DNA from: a virus
Length of the DNA stretch: 64,000 nucleotides
IMG/VR virus record: IMGVR_UViG_3300033551_000003
Coordinates: 1-64,000 of that record
Direction: 5' to 3' (one strand)
Shown here piece by piece: positions 16,014 through 24,316 of the stretch. A program made the position numbers and the translations under genes. The first letter of the stretch is position 1, and each line of letters opens with the position of its first letter. The notes beneath the pieces were generated by a model that was not told where the DNA came from, did no database searches, and saw only the letters and a list, made by a program, of their open reading frames with translations.

Positions 16014-16339
16014 CACACCTTTGCCGTACTGTTGATAAAAAACAAGGGCTGGCTCCCCCAATCCCAAGTAATGTCAGCCCCCGCTATTACTGATGTGCTG
16101 TAGTGACAAGACCAGGCTACAATCGGGCCATCGGCTAGTGGCATCCCGTAGATGATCACGGCCTGCTTCGTCACCACCACAGTCTCCTCCGACTCATTGA
16201 CCCACCGTACCCAGGGCTTTTTGAGGCTAGCAATCGGTAGCTCAGCAATTATACGATCACCACTCCATAACACGAGGTCGGCGTTTACAACGTAAAGCGA
16301 CTCGAAGGTATCAGGTGTACTTGCGTCGTACAGGTTCAA
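16013..16339 (-). CDS. Hypothetical beta-rich protein, start uncertain
   Basis: About 108 residues. The reading frame is open far upstream but overlaps recA. No ATG lies near the recA stop, so the start is probably a TTG near 16339 or a GTG at 16273. The sequence is mainly beta, with a region similar to the 14561 protein. Function unknown. Confidence 0.4.
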   Translation of the reverse strand: MNLYDASTPDTFESLYVVNADLVLWSGDRIIAELPIASLKKPWVRWVNESEETVVVTKQAVIIYGMPLADGPIVAWSCHYSTSVIAGADITWDWGSQPLFFINSTAKV

Positions 16340-17402
16340 ATTGATGCTCGATGTCCGCCCACGCTTTGACAACGACTTGGCGGATCTGTTCCGCGCGCTT
16401 GGCGTACTCGGCATTGGGGAGGCCTTCCATTTCCTGGATGAACTTAACCACAGCGCTATCAGGCCTAGCATCACCGCCATCTCCCTTACGTTTTAGCTTT
16501 TCACCAGCACGCTCCGCCTTGCTACGCTTAGCAATACCGATGCGGTCACCCAAACCTTGCTCTACCAGGAACTCTACGGACGCCTGGATATCGTCAATGC
16601 CGTAGCCGAACCTAACCGGGAACATGCACTTGCGAAAGGGCACGCTGACCTTATTTTTCCGACAGTGGGCAAGCACCCGAATACCGGTGGCGCGCTTCTC
16701 CCCACGGATGGTCTGCGTCAGCGTCTTTATGTGCGACAACCACACAATATGCGTGGCGTAGAAGTCCAGGGACTTGCCCCCGGAGCGGCGCTGCTTCTCA
16801 CCGATGACGTAGCCTATCTTGTCCCGCACCTGGGACACGATGATAAGGCACAGGTTACCTCGCTTAAAGTCACCAATCATCTGCTCGAATAGCTGCCCCA
16901 ATATCTTTTGCTTCTCCAACGCGTAGGAGCCCTCCCCCGGGTCCCGGGCCAGCGCCGCCTTGGAGGTCAGCGCGTCCAGGGAGTCAATTATGTAGAGGCC
17001 TTCGGCATCGTTAGCGGCATGCCACTTACAAACCTTGCGTAGGTCTATAAAGACATCCTCGATGGTACGCCAATGCGTGTCAATGCCCTCCGGACCAAAG
17101 TCCACCCGATCCTCTGGCAGGCCCAGCCGTCCTGCGTAGGGAATGTCAAAGGCGGACTCGGCCTCCCGGTAGTAGATCCGTCCCTTGGGATAGGCCCGGG
17201 CAAAGTTAGCACAGGCCTCTATAGCCACCAGGGTCTTGCCAGTGGACTTATCACCGACGACGTTAGCTACCCGTTGCAGCACCCAACCCCCACCGAGTAT
17301 ACAATCTAGCAATGTACACCCGGTGGGGATAAACTGCTTGGGCTTACGTTCATCCGGGAAGTAATCACCCCCCACCCGGAGCGGTATGCGGCGCGCAACC
17401 AT
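16311..17402 (-). CDS. RecA/UvsX-like recombinase
   Basis: 363 residues. RecA fold with Walker A GDKSTGKT (50-57), a Walker B region in GLYIIDSLDAL (about 135-145), and an L1/L2-like segment including LIIVSQVRDKIG and GGKSLDFYATH. It catalyses ATP-dependent strand exchange on ssDNA coated by the neighbouring gp32-like protein. Followed by helical linker and a C-terminal region rich in Lys. Located directly downstream of the SSB gene (8-bp gap), the expected partnership. Confidence 0.85.
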   Translation of the reverse strand: MVARRIPLRVGGDYFPDERKPKQFIPTGCTLLDCILGGGWVLQRVANVVGDKSTGKTLVAIEACANFARAYPKGRIYYREAESAFDIPYAGRLGLPEDRVDFGPEGIDTHWRTIEDVFIDLRKVCKWHAANDAEGLYIIDSLDALTSKAALARDPGEGSYALEKQKILGQLFEQMIGDFKRGNLCLIIVSQVRDKIGYVIGEKQRRSGGKSLDFYATHIVWLSHIKTLTQTIRGEKRATGIRVLAHCRKNKVSVPFRKCMFPVRFGYGIDDIQASVEFLVEQGLGDRIGIAKRSKAERAGEKLKRKGDGGDARPDSAVVKFIQEMEGLPNAEYAKRAEQIRQVVVKAWADIEHQFEPVRRKYT

Positions 17403-17410
17403 TATAGGTT

Positions 17411-18790
17411 TTATTCCCTACGCAACCGGCCTAAGGCCCGCTGGGCCTGACGGCTAGGGGTTTCCTCGGCGTCAGCGGCCCGCACTGGCCGCCTCACTGT
17501 CTTGCCACCCCTAGCCTCCGCCCGCCTACCCCGGGGGGCGTCTTCCTCGCCCTCATCGTCCTCACGGCCCTTACCGTTGGTGGAAGCCTCGTCCTCCTCG
17601 TCGTCGTCCCTAGTACGACGGGCCTTAACGGTGCGGTCGCGGCGACCGGCCTCTTCCTCATCGTCATCCACCGGGGCAGCACGCCGTCGGCGAGGAGTGG
17701 GCTTCTCGGCCTCTTCCTCCTCGCCGGTCCCCTCGGTCGCGGCGTCATCATCGGCGTCCTCCTCCCGACGCCTAGCAGACCGGGGCTTATCCACATCAAA
17801 AGGGAGCTCCTCCTCATCGGGCTCCTTGCCCGTGCGCCGCCGCCGCGTGGGAGCAACCTCTTCCTCCTCACTAGCAGCAGAGCGAGGGCCAACTCTATGA
17901 AAGCGTGGATTGGGAGCTTCAGGTTCGTCCTTGGCCCGACGACGCTTCGAAGACGCAACCTCCTCGTCCTCAGCCTCTTCAGACCGGGCACGGCGGGAGC
18001 GGGCATCCTCCTCCTCATCCTCAGCATCCGGGCGAGCACGCCGCCGCTTCGTGGGGGCAACCTCTTCTTCCTCCTCGGTCTCGGTCTTGCGACGGTTCTC
18101 CGTCTTGCCTAGCAGGACCTTCTCGATATGCTCGTACTCGTAGAACTGGAGGATGGACGGCAGGGGGTTCTCCTCAATGTACTCCAGCCATTGGTTCTGC
18201 TTCTTCTCGCTCTTCTCGTTGATAGCCGATGCCTCCCGTGAGACCTCCAGCGCCGTGTACTGTGTCCGCAGGTCCCGGCCCTCGCGGTTGAACATGATAT
18301 CGTAACCGTCCTCGGGGTGATCGATCTTGATAACGCCCCCGAGCTTCTTGTCCTGTGCCCGATTGTTGACATCGCGGAACATACGCAGGGGCATGGCCCA
18401 CCACTGCGGACCGATCTGTTCGTTGTCGCGGTCGATGAGCCAGATCAGCCCTCGCCACTTGGGGGAGGCCTCCGCCCACTCATCATCGGTCATCTCGGCG
18501 CGCGCATCACACACCGGACAGGCCTTCTTCAACATCATCTTGGAGCAGAGATAGGCGCCACCATCCGCGCCCACCCTATAGTGCAGGAAAATGGGGATCT
18601 CCCAATTGTTCCCGTACTTATCCAGGTCGTCCCAGGTGGCCGGTAGGATACGGATCTGGTTCTCACCCTCGCGGGGCTTGAACATTGTAAAGTCCGGCAG
18701 CACGTAGCTGTCGTAGCCCCCACCCGACTGCTTCGCGCGCTTCATAACTGTTTCGACAGTGCGGCTGTTTCCACGGTACTTAAAAGCCAT
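17411..18790 (-). CDS. T4 gp32-like ssDNA-binding protein with long charged tail
   Basis: 459 residues. Residues 1-225 look like the gp32 OB-fold core: a basic N-terminus for cooperativity, YDSYVLPDFTMFKPREGENQ-type beta strands, and an H-C-C-C zinc set (HYRV...YLC...CPVC). Residues about 230-455 are a disordered tail with at least eight alternations of E/D blocks and RRR blocks. Gp32 has an acidic tail for partner binding; this tail is far longer and zwitterionic. Antisense ORFs over it are composition artefacts. Confidence 0.75.
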   Translation of the reverse strand: MAFKYRGNSRTVETVMKRAKQSGGGYDSYVLPDFTMFKPREGENQIRILPATWDDLDKYGNNWEIPIFLHYRVGADGGAYLCSKMMLKKACPVCDARAEMTDDEWAEASPKWRGLIWLIDRDNEQIGPQWWAMPLRMFRDVNNRAQDKKLGGVIKIDHPEDGYDIMFNREGRDLRTQYTALEVSREASAINEKSEKKQNQWLEYIEENPLPSILQFYEYEHIEKVLLGKTENRRKTETEEEEEVAPTKRRRARPDAEDEEEDARSRRARSEEAEDEEVASSKRRRAKDEPEAPNPRFHRVGPRSAASEEEEVAPTRRRRTGKEPDEEELPFDVDKPRSARRREEDADDDAATEGTGEEEEAEKPTPRRRRAAPVDDDEEEAGRRDRTVKARRTRDDDEEDEASTNGKGREDDEGEEDAPRGRRAEARGGKTVRRPVRAADAEETPSRQAQRALGRLRRE

Positions 18791-18791
18791 T

Positions 18792-18947
18792 TTACTTCTC
18801 TCCTTCTTTCGACTCTCTCTTGAACTGGCGCATATACTCGTACTTCGTCCTAAAGTAGGCGAACGAAGCGCTCCTTACAACAGCATACGCGAAGACCACT
18901 AGCATCAACCCCAGCAAAAACAAACGAGCAACCTCAGTCAGTTCCAT
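18792..18947 (-). CDS. 51-residue membrane protein
   Basis: Start MELTEVARLFLLGLMLVVFA: one membrane helix (about 5-24) then an Arg/Lys-rich cytoplasmic tail. Overlaps the end of the 18934 gene by 14 bp and lies within the replication operon just upstream of the SSB gene. Might tether replication proteins to the membrane, by context only. Confidence 0.5.
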   Translation of the reverse strand: MELTEVARLFLLGLMLVVFAYAVVRSASFAYFRTKYEYMRQFKRESKEGEK

Positions 18948-19512
18948 CGTTGTCACCTTCCAAGCGTAGCCGCCGCCGTTCCTCCCCCTCCATCAAGGAG
19001 CGTGAGCGCGCAATTATCTCATCGCGCGCCCCACCCATCGAACCGCGTGCTGATATACGTGATAGATGCGTACTAACTAATTCCTTAAGCATATAGGACC
19101 GTTGCTCGTAGGACTCCTTAAGTACACCCCAACGTGCCGCTAATGTCTTAAACTCCAGGTATTCCTGCCCCAGGCGCTTGACCTCCGGGGCCTGCTTTAT
19201 GGCCCGCTTTATCTCAGGCTCGGTGATCTTCTCCGCATGCTTGGCAGCTTGCGTACGCAGCCGATCATCCTCAGCGGCCTCAGCCTCCTCCAGCATGAGC
19301 TTAGTCGCATCACGGGAGGCGTTGGCCAGCACCTGGCCCTCCGACACCTGATAGAACAACTCCGGCTGCTCCTGTAGGCACAGGTCCAGGTCATCCCGAT
19401 CTATGGCTAGCTTCCGACGGTAACGCTCCAACGCATTCCGATCATAGGCCTGGGCCTGGCCCGCCTTGGCCTGAAGCTGGACGGGTTCGGTAGACATACG
19501 TGGCTTAGGCAT
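18934..19512 (-). CDS. Helical protein of replication operon
   Basis: 192 residues, predicted almost all helical, highly charged (ERYRRKLAIDRDDLDLC, KLMLEEAEAAEDDRLR). Sits between the clamp-loader and SSB genes with tight spacing. In T4-like phages comparable slots hold recombination mediators or helicase loaders, but I see no diagnostic motif. Confidence 0.5.
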   Translation of the reverse strand: MPKPRMSTEPVQLQAKAGQAQAYDRNALERYRRKLAIDRDDLDLCLQEQPELFYQVSEGQVLANASRDATKLMLEEAEAAEDDRLRTQAAKHAEKITEPEIKRAIKQAPEVKRLGQEYLEFKTLAARWGVLKESYEQRSYMLKELVSTHLSRISARGSMGGARDEIIARSRSLMEGEERRRLRLEGDNDGTD

Positions 19513-19513
19513 G

Positions 19514-20443
19514 CTACTCTCCTCCTAGGCATATTTTACCGCAGGCCATCACCAATGGGCTTACACCATCGGAGGAATGGAAGGGCTGCGAGAAGACATC
19601 TAGTATCTCCAGAGCCCCACCAGCCGCCTGCTCGGTCTTAGCGTTGAGCACCACCGTCGTCATATAGGCACGGATGATGTGCCGCACCGACTCCGGGTTA
19701 TCCTCCTTCAACCGCGCCAGCAGGCTTTGTATCTCCTTCCAACCGGCCCGCTTCATCAAGGCCCGGGCCAGCTGAATAGCCTCAGCCGACTCCCCCGCCG
19801 ACCGTAGCAGCTTGCGGGCGTCATCAACGGTGGCACTAGCGCACAGCGCCAGGTTGGAGATAGCCTGACGGGGGGAGCCACCAGCCGCCTCCGCACAAAG
19901 CACCAGGATGTCGCTATCGGTCTTGAATTTCTCTTCCTCCGATATAAACGACAATAGCTCTATCAGCTTGCGACTAGTCACAGGCCTCAGGTCGCAATGG
20001 ACGCAACGGGTCTTAACGGTGGGTAGTATACGATTGGCCTCTGTAGTACACAGGAACCAATAGACCCAATCCGGGGGCTTCTCGAGGATCTTGAGTAGGG
20101 ACTGGATGGCCGCCTTGCTCAAGGCGTGGGCCTCGTCCACGATCACAGCCTTAATAGTACCAGCACCGATAGGACGGTACATGAGCCCACTGGTGACGTT
20201 CCGCATGTCCTCTATACCGGTATTGGTGGCGGCATCTATGTCCACTAGGTCCCCAGGCAGGCAACCGAGCTCATTCGCCATTATGTAGGCCAGAGTAGTC
20301 TTACCCACACCCGATGGACCGGTGAATAGGAACGCTCGCGCCAATCCCTTCTTAAGGGCAAGCTGGAGCGCCTGCACCACGGCATCATGACCCACAACCG
20401 CGTCGAAGCGGGTCGGTCGGTACTTATCAATTAATGCAGTCAT
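19514..20443 (-). CDS. Sliding-clamp loader AAA+ subunit
   Basis: 309 residues. AAA+ ATPase with Walker A GPSGVGKTT (42-50), DEAH box (103-106), a sensor region LCTTEANRILPTVKTRC containing the SRC-like arginine-finger site, and a C-terminal helical collar. Length is that of RFC-small/T4 gp44 subunits. It opens and loads the clamp encoded at 23222. The stop overlaps nothing; the start overlaps the polymerase stop by 4 bp. Confidence 0.88.
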   Translation of the reverse strand: MTALIDKYRPTRFDAVVGHDAVVQALQLALKKGLARAFLFTGPSGVGKTTLAYIMANELGCLPGDLVDIDAATNTGIEDMRNVTSGLMYRPIGAGTIKAVIVDEAHALSKAAIQSLLKILEKPPDWVYWFLCTTEANRILPTVKTRCVHCDLRPVTSRKLIELLSFISEEEKFKTDSDILVLCAEAAGGSPRQAISNLALCASATVDDARKLLRSAGESAEAIQLARALMKRAGWKEIQSLLARLKEDNPESVRHIIRAYMTTVVLNAKTEQAAGGALEILDVFSQPFHSSDGVSPLVMACGKICLGGE

Positions 20444-23007
20444 TTCCAGGTATCCGATGAGAAGGTTCCGAACTCTTTCATATCCAGCCAGTTATCACCG
20501 ATGCTCATTTCAGCGGTAATGGGTACGTTCACCCAACGAAACGGCACGCGTATCATAGCACCGATGATCTTTTCCGCTACATCGTCCACACGCTTCAACG
20601 GTACACTAGTGAACGTGAGATCGTCGTGTATGTTAATCTCTGGCTGGAGATCCCAGTCCCCCACCTCGCTTAACCTAGACATACCGTCTAGGACTATTTC
20701 CGCAGCTGTACCCTGAACGGGCGTGTTTATTTGCTGGTTAGGCGAGAGTGGCCCCCGGCGACGGCGGCCTGTAAGACACTCCACGTAGTTATGTTCCTGA
20801 TAGAAGCCCATAAGGCTTTCTTGCCAGTCCTTGACGCCCGAGAAGACCCTCCAAAACTCCTCGTATTCAGGACGCAGGTCCTCCACGGGTATCTGGAGGT
20901 ACTCGGACGCCGACTCTAGCCGCGCCCCGAAGAACAGTGGGAAGGTCCACTGGTTCTTGATATCGGTGCGGAAGTCCTTCATTACCTTCTTATCGTAGAA
21001 GTTCTTCTTACCCCCGACCCGTGCTGGGTAGGCCCGTGATATACGCTGCGCCCACTCCATATGGACATCGTACTTTTCCCACAGCGCCTTGCAGAACGCT
21101 TTGTCCTTGGAGAACATCGCAATGACGCGGGCCTCTATCTGGCCGTAGTCAAACGACAACAGCACGCAGCCCGGGGGCGCTATGATCTGCTTACGAACCT
21201 CCTTGGCCTCATCGTCACGCTTGGGGAAGTTCTGAAGGTTTGGTCCTTCGCTAGACAACCTGCCTGTTTCCGCAAAAATCGTATTAAAGATCGTATGAAG
21301 CTTCCCATCCTCAAAGACGACTGAGAACTCGTTGTCCACGTCCAACGGATCAATGTAAGTAGCCTTCTGCTTATTAGTCTCGCGCAGACTAATAAGTAGT
21401 GACGCCAACGGATGGTCTATCTTGTCCAATATCTTCTTGTCAGCCGAATACTTTGCCGTCTTGGAATACTTATCTACCACCCGACACTCGGGGCGGTTAA
21501 GCATGTCCCTAAATATGTACATCACATCGGGATTTGAGAACGGCTTGAAGGTATAGCCCCGATTAGCCTTAAATTGACGGATGATTGGTAGCGAGTAGAC
21601 CCTAGCAATAGTGTCGCTGTAGCGCGTCTGGTACTTAGTACTTAGTCGTTGATTCTCAACGCCGTCGACCATAACCCCCTTAATCTGACTGAGCACTACG
21701 GTGGGAACGCGCCGCTGCTGTAGTCGGTTAGCCTCCACCAGACCCTGCTGCTGTATCTCGGCCTCCTGCTCCAGACCGAGCAGGCAATGGAACTTCGCAT
21801 CACCCCCGTTGTAGCGCAGGACTACGTCCAACGTGGTCTGGGCCAGCCATTTGGTGTCAATCATACTGATCTTTTTAAGATTGAAGCCAAAGTACTGCTG
21901 TACCAGGAACTCCAGGGAGAACGGTCCGGGCTTCTGCTTACCACGCCGCTCGTCTAGGATACAGGCCTGTCCCGCCGTATCCATCCACCGAGCAGCCCGC
22001 AGCAAGGACGGATCATCAAAGTACACGCCTGTCCACTCCAACTCGAAGGCCAGGTTATGTACCCACAAGCGTCCCTTAGCACGCCGTAAAAAATTTGTGA
22101 ACCGATCGCGTACAGTATCCTTCTCCGCCTTGGTCCATTCGGCCTCAGGGTGGTCGATGGGGAAGGCAACCCCCTTCGTACCCGTAGCGACGGCCACTGT
22201 TAGCAAGCGTGCGCTCTTATCATAGGGACGTAGCCGATCAGTCTCGTAGTCCACCCCAACATCTGGCTGCTCAGCCGCCCACGCCAACGCTTCAGTAATT
22301 TGGTCAATGCCCTCCTGACCGAACGTCGTGATACAGTCTATACCCTTGAAGACATCCTTGATGTCGTAGGGTTCGGGCTTGGGTAGACCTTGCGCTACCT
22401 CCGCGAAGGCCCGCTTCAGATCAAACCCGAACAACCGCTCCACCTCGTAGTTACCACGCATCTGCTCGTATAGCAGATAGGCCGGGTGTAGTATCGGGTA
22501 GTACCAGCAGGCGTGCGTCCCAATCCGGACGGGCATCCGCCGCCCTCGCCATAGAGTTATACCCGTAAAGCCGCTCACCCAACGCAGGGCCACGTCCCCC
22601 AAGCCGAAGATAGCCTGGGGCCTAGACTGCTCTATATCACGGATGACGGAGGGGCGGCAGGCCTCGATCTCAATAGGCGCGGGCGTACGATTATCGGGTG
22701 GGCGAGTACGGACCGTGTTATTGAACCGCACCTTGTTCTTAAACTCCCGGGGAATGCGCGCCCGCAATAGCTGCCCACTCTTACCGATGAGTTGTACACC
22801 TGCGTCATCCTCCTCCTCGCCAGGAGCCTCTGCGATGATATACACCAATGGCTTGGTGGCCCCAGTGGGGGCCATATCCGGATGACGGTTGCCAGTGACG
22901 TGCGCCAAGGGGCAAGCCTTACACTCCAGGCGATGGACCTCCCGTATGTCCATGCCTCCAAACTTAGCGCCCTTACGCCGATCGGGCAGGTCACCAAACA
23001 ACGACAT
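20440..23007 (-). CDS. UDG-DNA polymerase A fusion
   Basis: 855 residues from ATG 23007, which overlaps the upstream TGA. The N-terminal 220 residues are a uracil-DNA-glycosylase superfamily domain (CxxC, EAPGEEEDDAGVQLIGKSG, late HPA motif), with Cys pairs suggesting a family-4-like Fe-S type. Then a 3'-5' exonuclease domain (DYETD, HNLAFE) and a family A polymerase with motif A LLSFDYGQIEAR, motif B region KNQWTFPLFFGA and motif C IHDD (usual form HDE). Family A polymerases with N-terminal UDG-like domains are known from SPO1-like phages. In a phage with modified thymine the UDG part may recognise altered bases. Confidence 0.88.
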   Translation of the reverse strand: MSLFGDLPDRRKGAKFGGMDIREVHRLECKACPLAHVTGNRHPDMAPTGATKPLVYIIAEAPGEEEDDAGVQLIGKSGQLLRARIPREFKNKVRFNNTVRTRPPDNRTPAPIEIEACRPSVIRDIEQSRPQAIFGLGDVALRWVSGFTGITLWRGRRMPVRIGTHACWYYPILHPAYLLYEQMRGNYEVERLFGFDLKRAFAEVAQGLPKPEPYDIKDVFKGIDCITTFGQEGIDQITEALAWAAEQPDVGVDYETDRLRPYDKSARLLTVAVATGTKGVAFPIDHPEAEWTKAEKDTVRDRFTNFLRRAKGRLWVHNLAFELEWTGVYFDDPSLLRAARWMDTAGQACILDERRGKQKPGPFSLEFLVQQYFGFNLKKISMIDTKWLAQTTLDVVLRYNGGDAKFHCLLGLEQEAEIQQQGLVEANRLQQRRVPTVVLSQIKGVMVDGVENQRLSTKYQTRYSDTIARVYSLPIIRQFKANRGYTFKPFSNPDVMYIFRDMLNRPECRVVDKYSKTAKYSADKKILDKIDHPLASLLISLRETNKQKATYIDPLDVDNEFSVVFEDGKLHTIFNTIFAETGRLSSEGPNLQNFPKRDDEAKEVRKQIIAPPGCVLLSFDYGQIEARVIAMFSKDKAFCKALWEKYDVHMEWAQRISRAYPARVGGKKNFYDKKVMKDFRTDIKNQWTFPLFFGARLESASEYLQIPVEDLRPEYEEFWRVFSGVKDWQESLMGFYQEHNYVECLTGRRRRGPLSPNQQINTPVQGTAAEIVLDGMSRLSEVGDWDLQPEINIHDDLTFTSVPLKRVDDVAEKIIGAMIRVPFRWVNVPITAEMSIGDNWLDMKEFGTFSSDTWK

Positions 23008-23162
23008 CAGGGAACGTCCTTCCCATCTATATCCCACTCGTTCACTAGTGACTCGGCATCGCGTGGAGCGTACCCAAGCATCTCGAGCCGCGAAACGGCA
23101 TCAATAAGCTCGATCCTGCCGTTGAGGAAGTCCTGCCTGATAGCATCCTCACTGTCCATCAT
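23007..23162 (-). CDS. Small helical protein
   Basis: 51 residues from the ATG at 23162 (MMDSEDAIRQDFLNGRIEL), preceded by AAGGAGAG. The pattern FLNGRIELIDAVSRLEMLGY-type is common in small phage ORFs and looks like a two-helix SHOCT-like or UBA-like unit. Translationally coupled to the polymerase. Confidence 0.5.
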   Translation of the reverse strand: MMDSEDAIRQDFLNGRIELIDAVSRLEMLGYAPRDAESLVNEWDIDGKDVP

Positions 23163-23221
23163 CACTCTCCTTGATCTCTGAGAGGATAGGTGTCTAAAGA
23201 GCAATTGCATGTTAGCTATCT

Positions 23222-24316
23222 TCAACGCGCACCCCCATCCACTGCCGCCACTATATACATAAACCGATCCTCATCACCAAACAGCATGATAGAGGTGGCA
23301 TCCATCGCGAACCGATTAGCCTCCCCAAACCCCCGCATAAGCACTGTAGCATTGTACCTAGCCGCCGCATTGGGGAGCTTACCATTCAACGTAATGTTCC
23401 CATTAACCGCACCCAACCGATACTTACCACTAAGCGTCAAGATGTTGCCCTTACAGGATAGATCACCATTGGCGTCCTCCTCACCCGCCAGGATACTTAC
23501 ACGCTCCAGCAGCGGACGCAGCCCGGGAGGCAGGTCAGCCCGATCACGGGCCGCCTTTCGGTACTTGCCGGCCAGCACGGCTAGGTCCGGTTCACTCTGC
23601 TCCTCAAGTAGGTTGCTGAAGAGACGAACCCCGTCCCCACCCTCCACCATAAGGTAGTCACCGATATGCAGCGTGGCCCCAGGCTCAACCAGGTCCAGGA
23701 CGCAACTCACCAACCCCCACGGTATGATCACCCGCTCCAGCCCCTTGGGAGGCTCCTCCTCAACGACGGCCTGTGCCAGACTGCGGCTATCGGTGGCATA
23801 CAACTCCATCTTGTCCTTCTGAGCCACCAACGTGATCCCGTGGTGCATAGGCTGATCGCCACCGGACTTCCTGACAAAGCGAAGCTTATTGAATGCCCCC
23901 ACCATAGCCTCGCTAAGGATGACGCGCGTACCGCCTTTAGGCTTACCCGCGAGGAGGAAAGGCCACAACCCCGCCTTATCCGCCTCACCAACGACCTCAC
24001 CGAAGAAGATATCGCCCGGAAGGGAGACGAGGGTGACTTTGGCCTTGCCCATCTGGAGGACGACGTCATCCTTGACCTGGTCCAGGAAGACTTCCTTGAG
24101 TGTAGAAGTCTTGAGTAACTCGAGCAGGGGCTTGCCCGGTAAGCCGCAGTCCAATTCCGTCTTGAGCGGCAGGCGAATTCCCAACCCCCCATCGTAGGCG
24201 TAGACGTTCTTGTTATCAAACCAGAAGTGCTTGTAGCCCTCCAGCATAGCCGTGCGGGCTACCGCAGGGCTGGCGTCGTTCAGGACGGATAGCAATTCCT
24301 CGCGATCGAAGGTCAT
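23222..24316 (-). CDS. Sliding-clamp-like protein
   Basis: 364 residues, length of a bacterial beta clamp. An alternating beta-alpha-beta pattern (LLELLKTSTLKEVFLDQVKDD..., LGAVNGNITLNGKLPN...) and position upstream of polymerase and clamp loader support the call. Similarity to DnaN is weak at the sequence level, so the identification leans on length, composition and neighbourhood. Confidence 0.6.
   Translation of the reverse strand: MTFDREELLSVLNDASPAVARTAMLEGYKHFWFDNKNVYAYDGGLGIRLPLKTELDCGLPGKPLLELLKTSTLKEVFLDQVKDDVVLQMGKAKVTLVSLPGDIFFGEVVGEADKAGLWPFLLAGKPKGGTRVILSEAMVGAFNKLRFVRKSGGDQPMHHGITLVAQKDKMELYATDSRSLAQAVVEEEPPKGLERVIIPWGLVSCVLDLVEPGATLHIGDYLMVEGGDGVRLFSNLLEEQSEPDLAVLAGKYRKAARDRADLPPGLRPLLERVSILAGEEDANGDLSCKGNILTLSGKYRLGAVNGNITLNGKLPNAAARYNATVLMRGFGEANRFAMDATSIMLFGDEDRFMYIVAAVDGGAR

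Noticed and set aside
17494-18143. Long antisense ORFs across the SSB tail
   Set aside because: Produced by the GAG/CGC-rich repeats encoding Glu and Arg blocks; no ribosome-binding sites and the sense protein is well supported.
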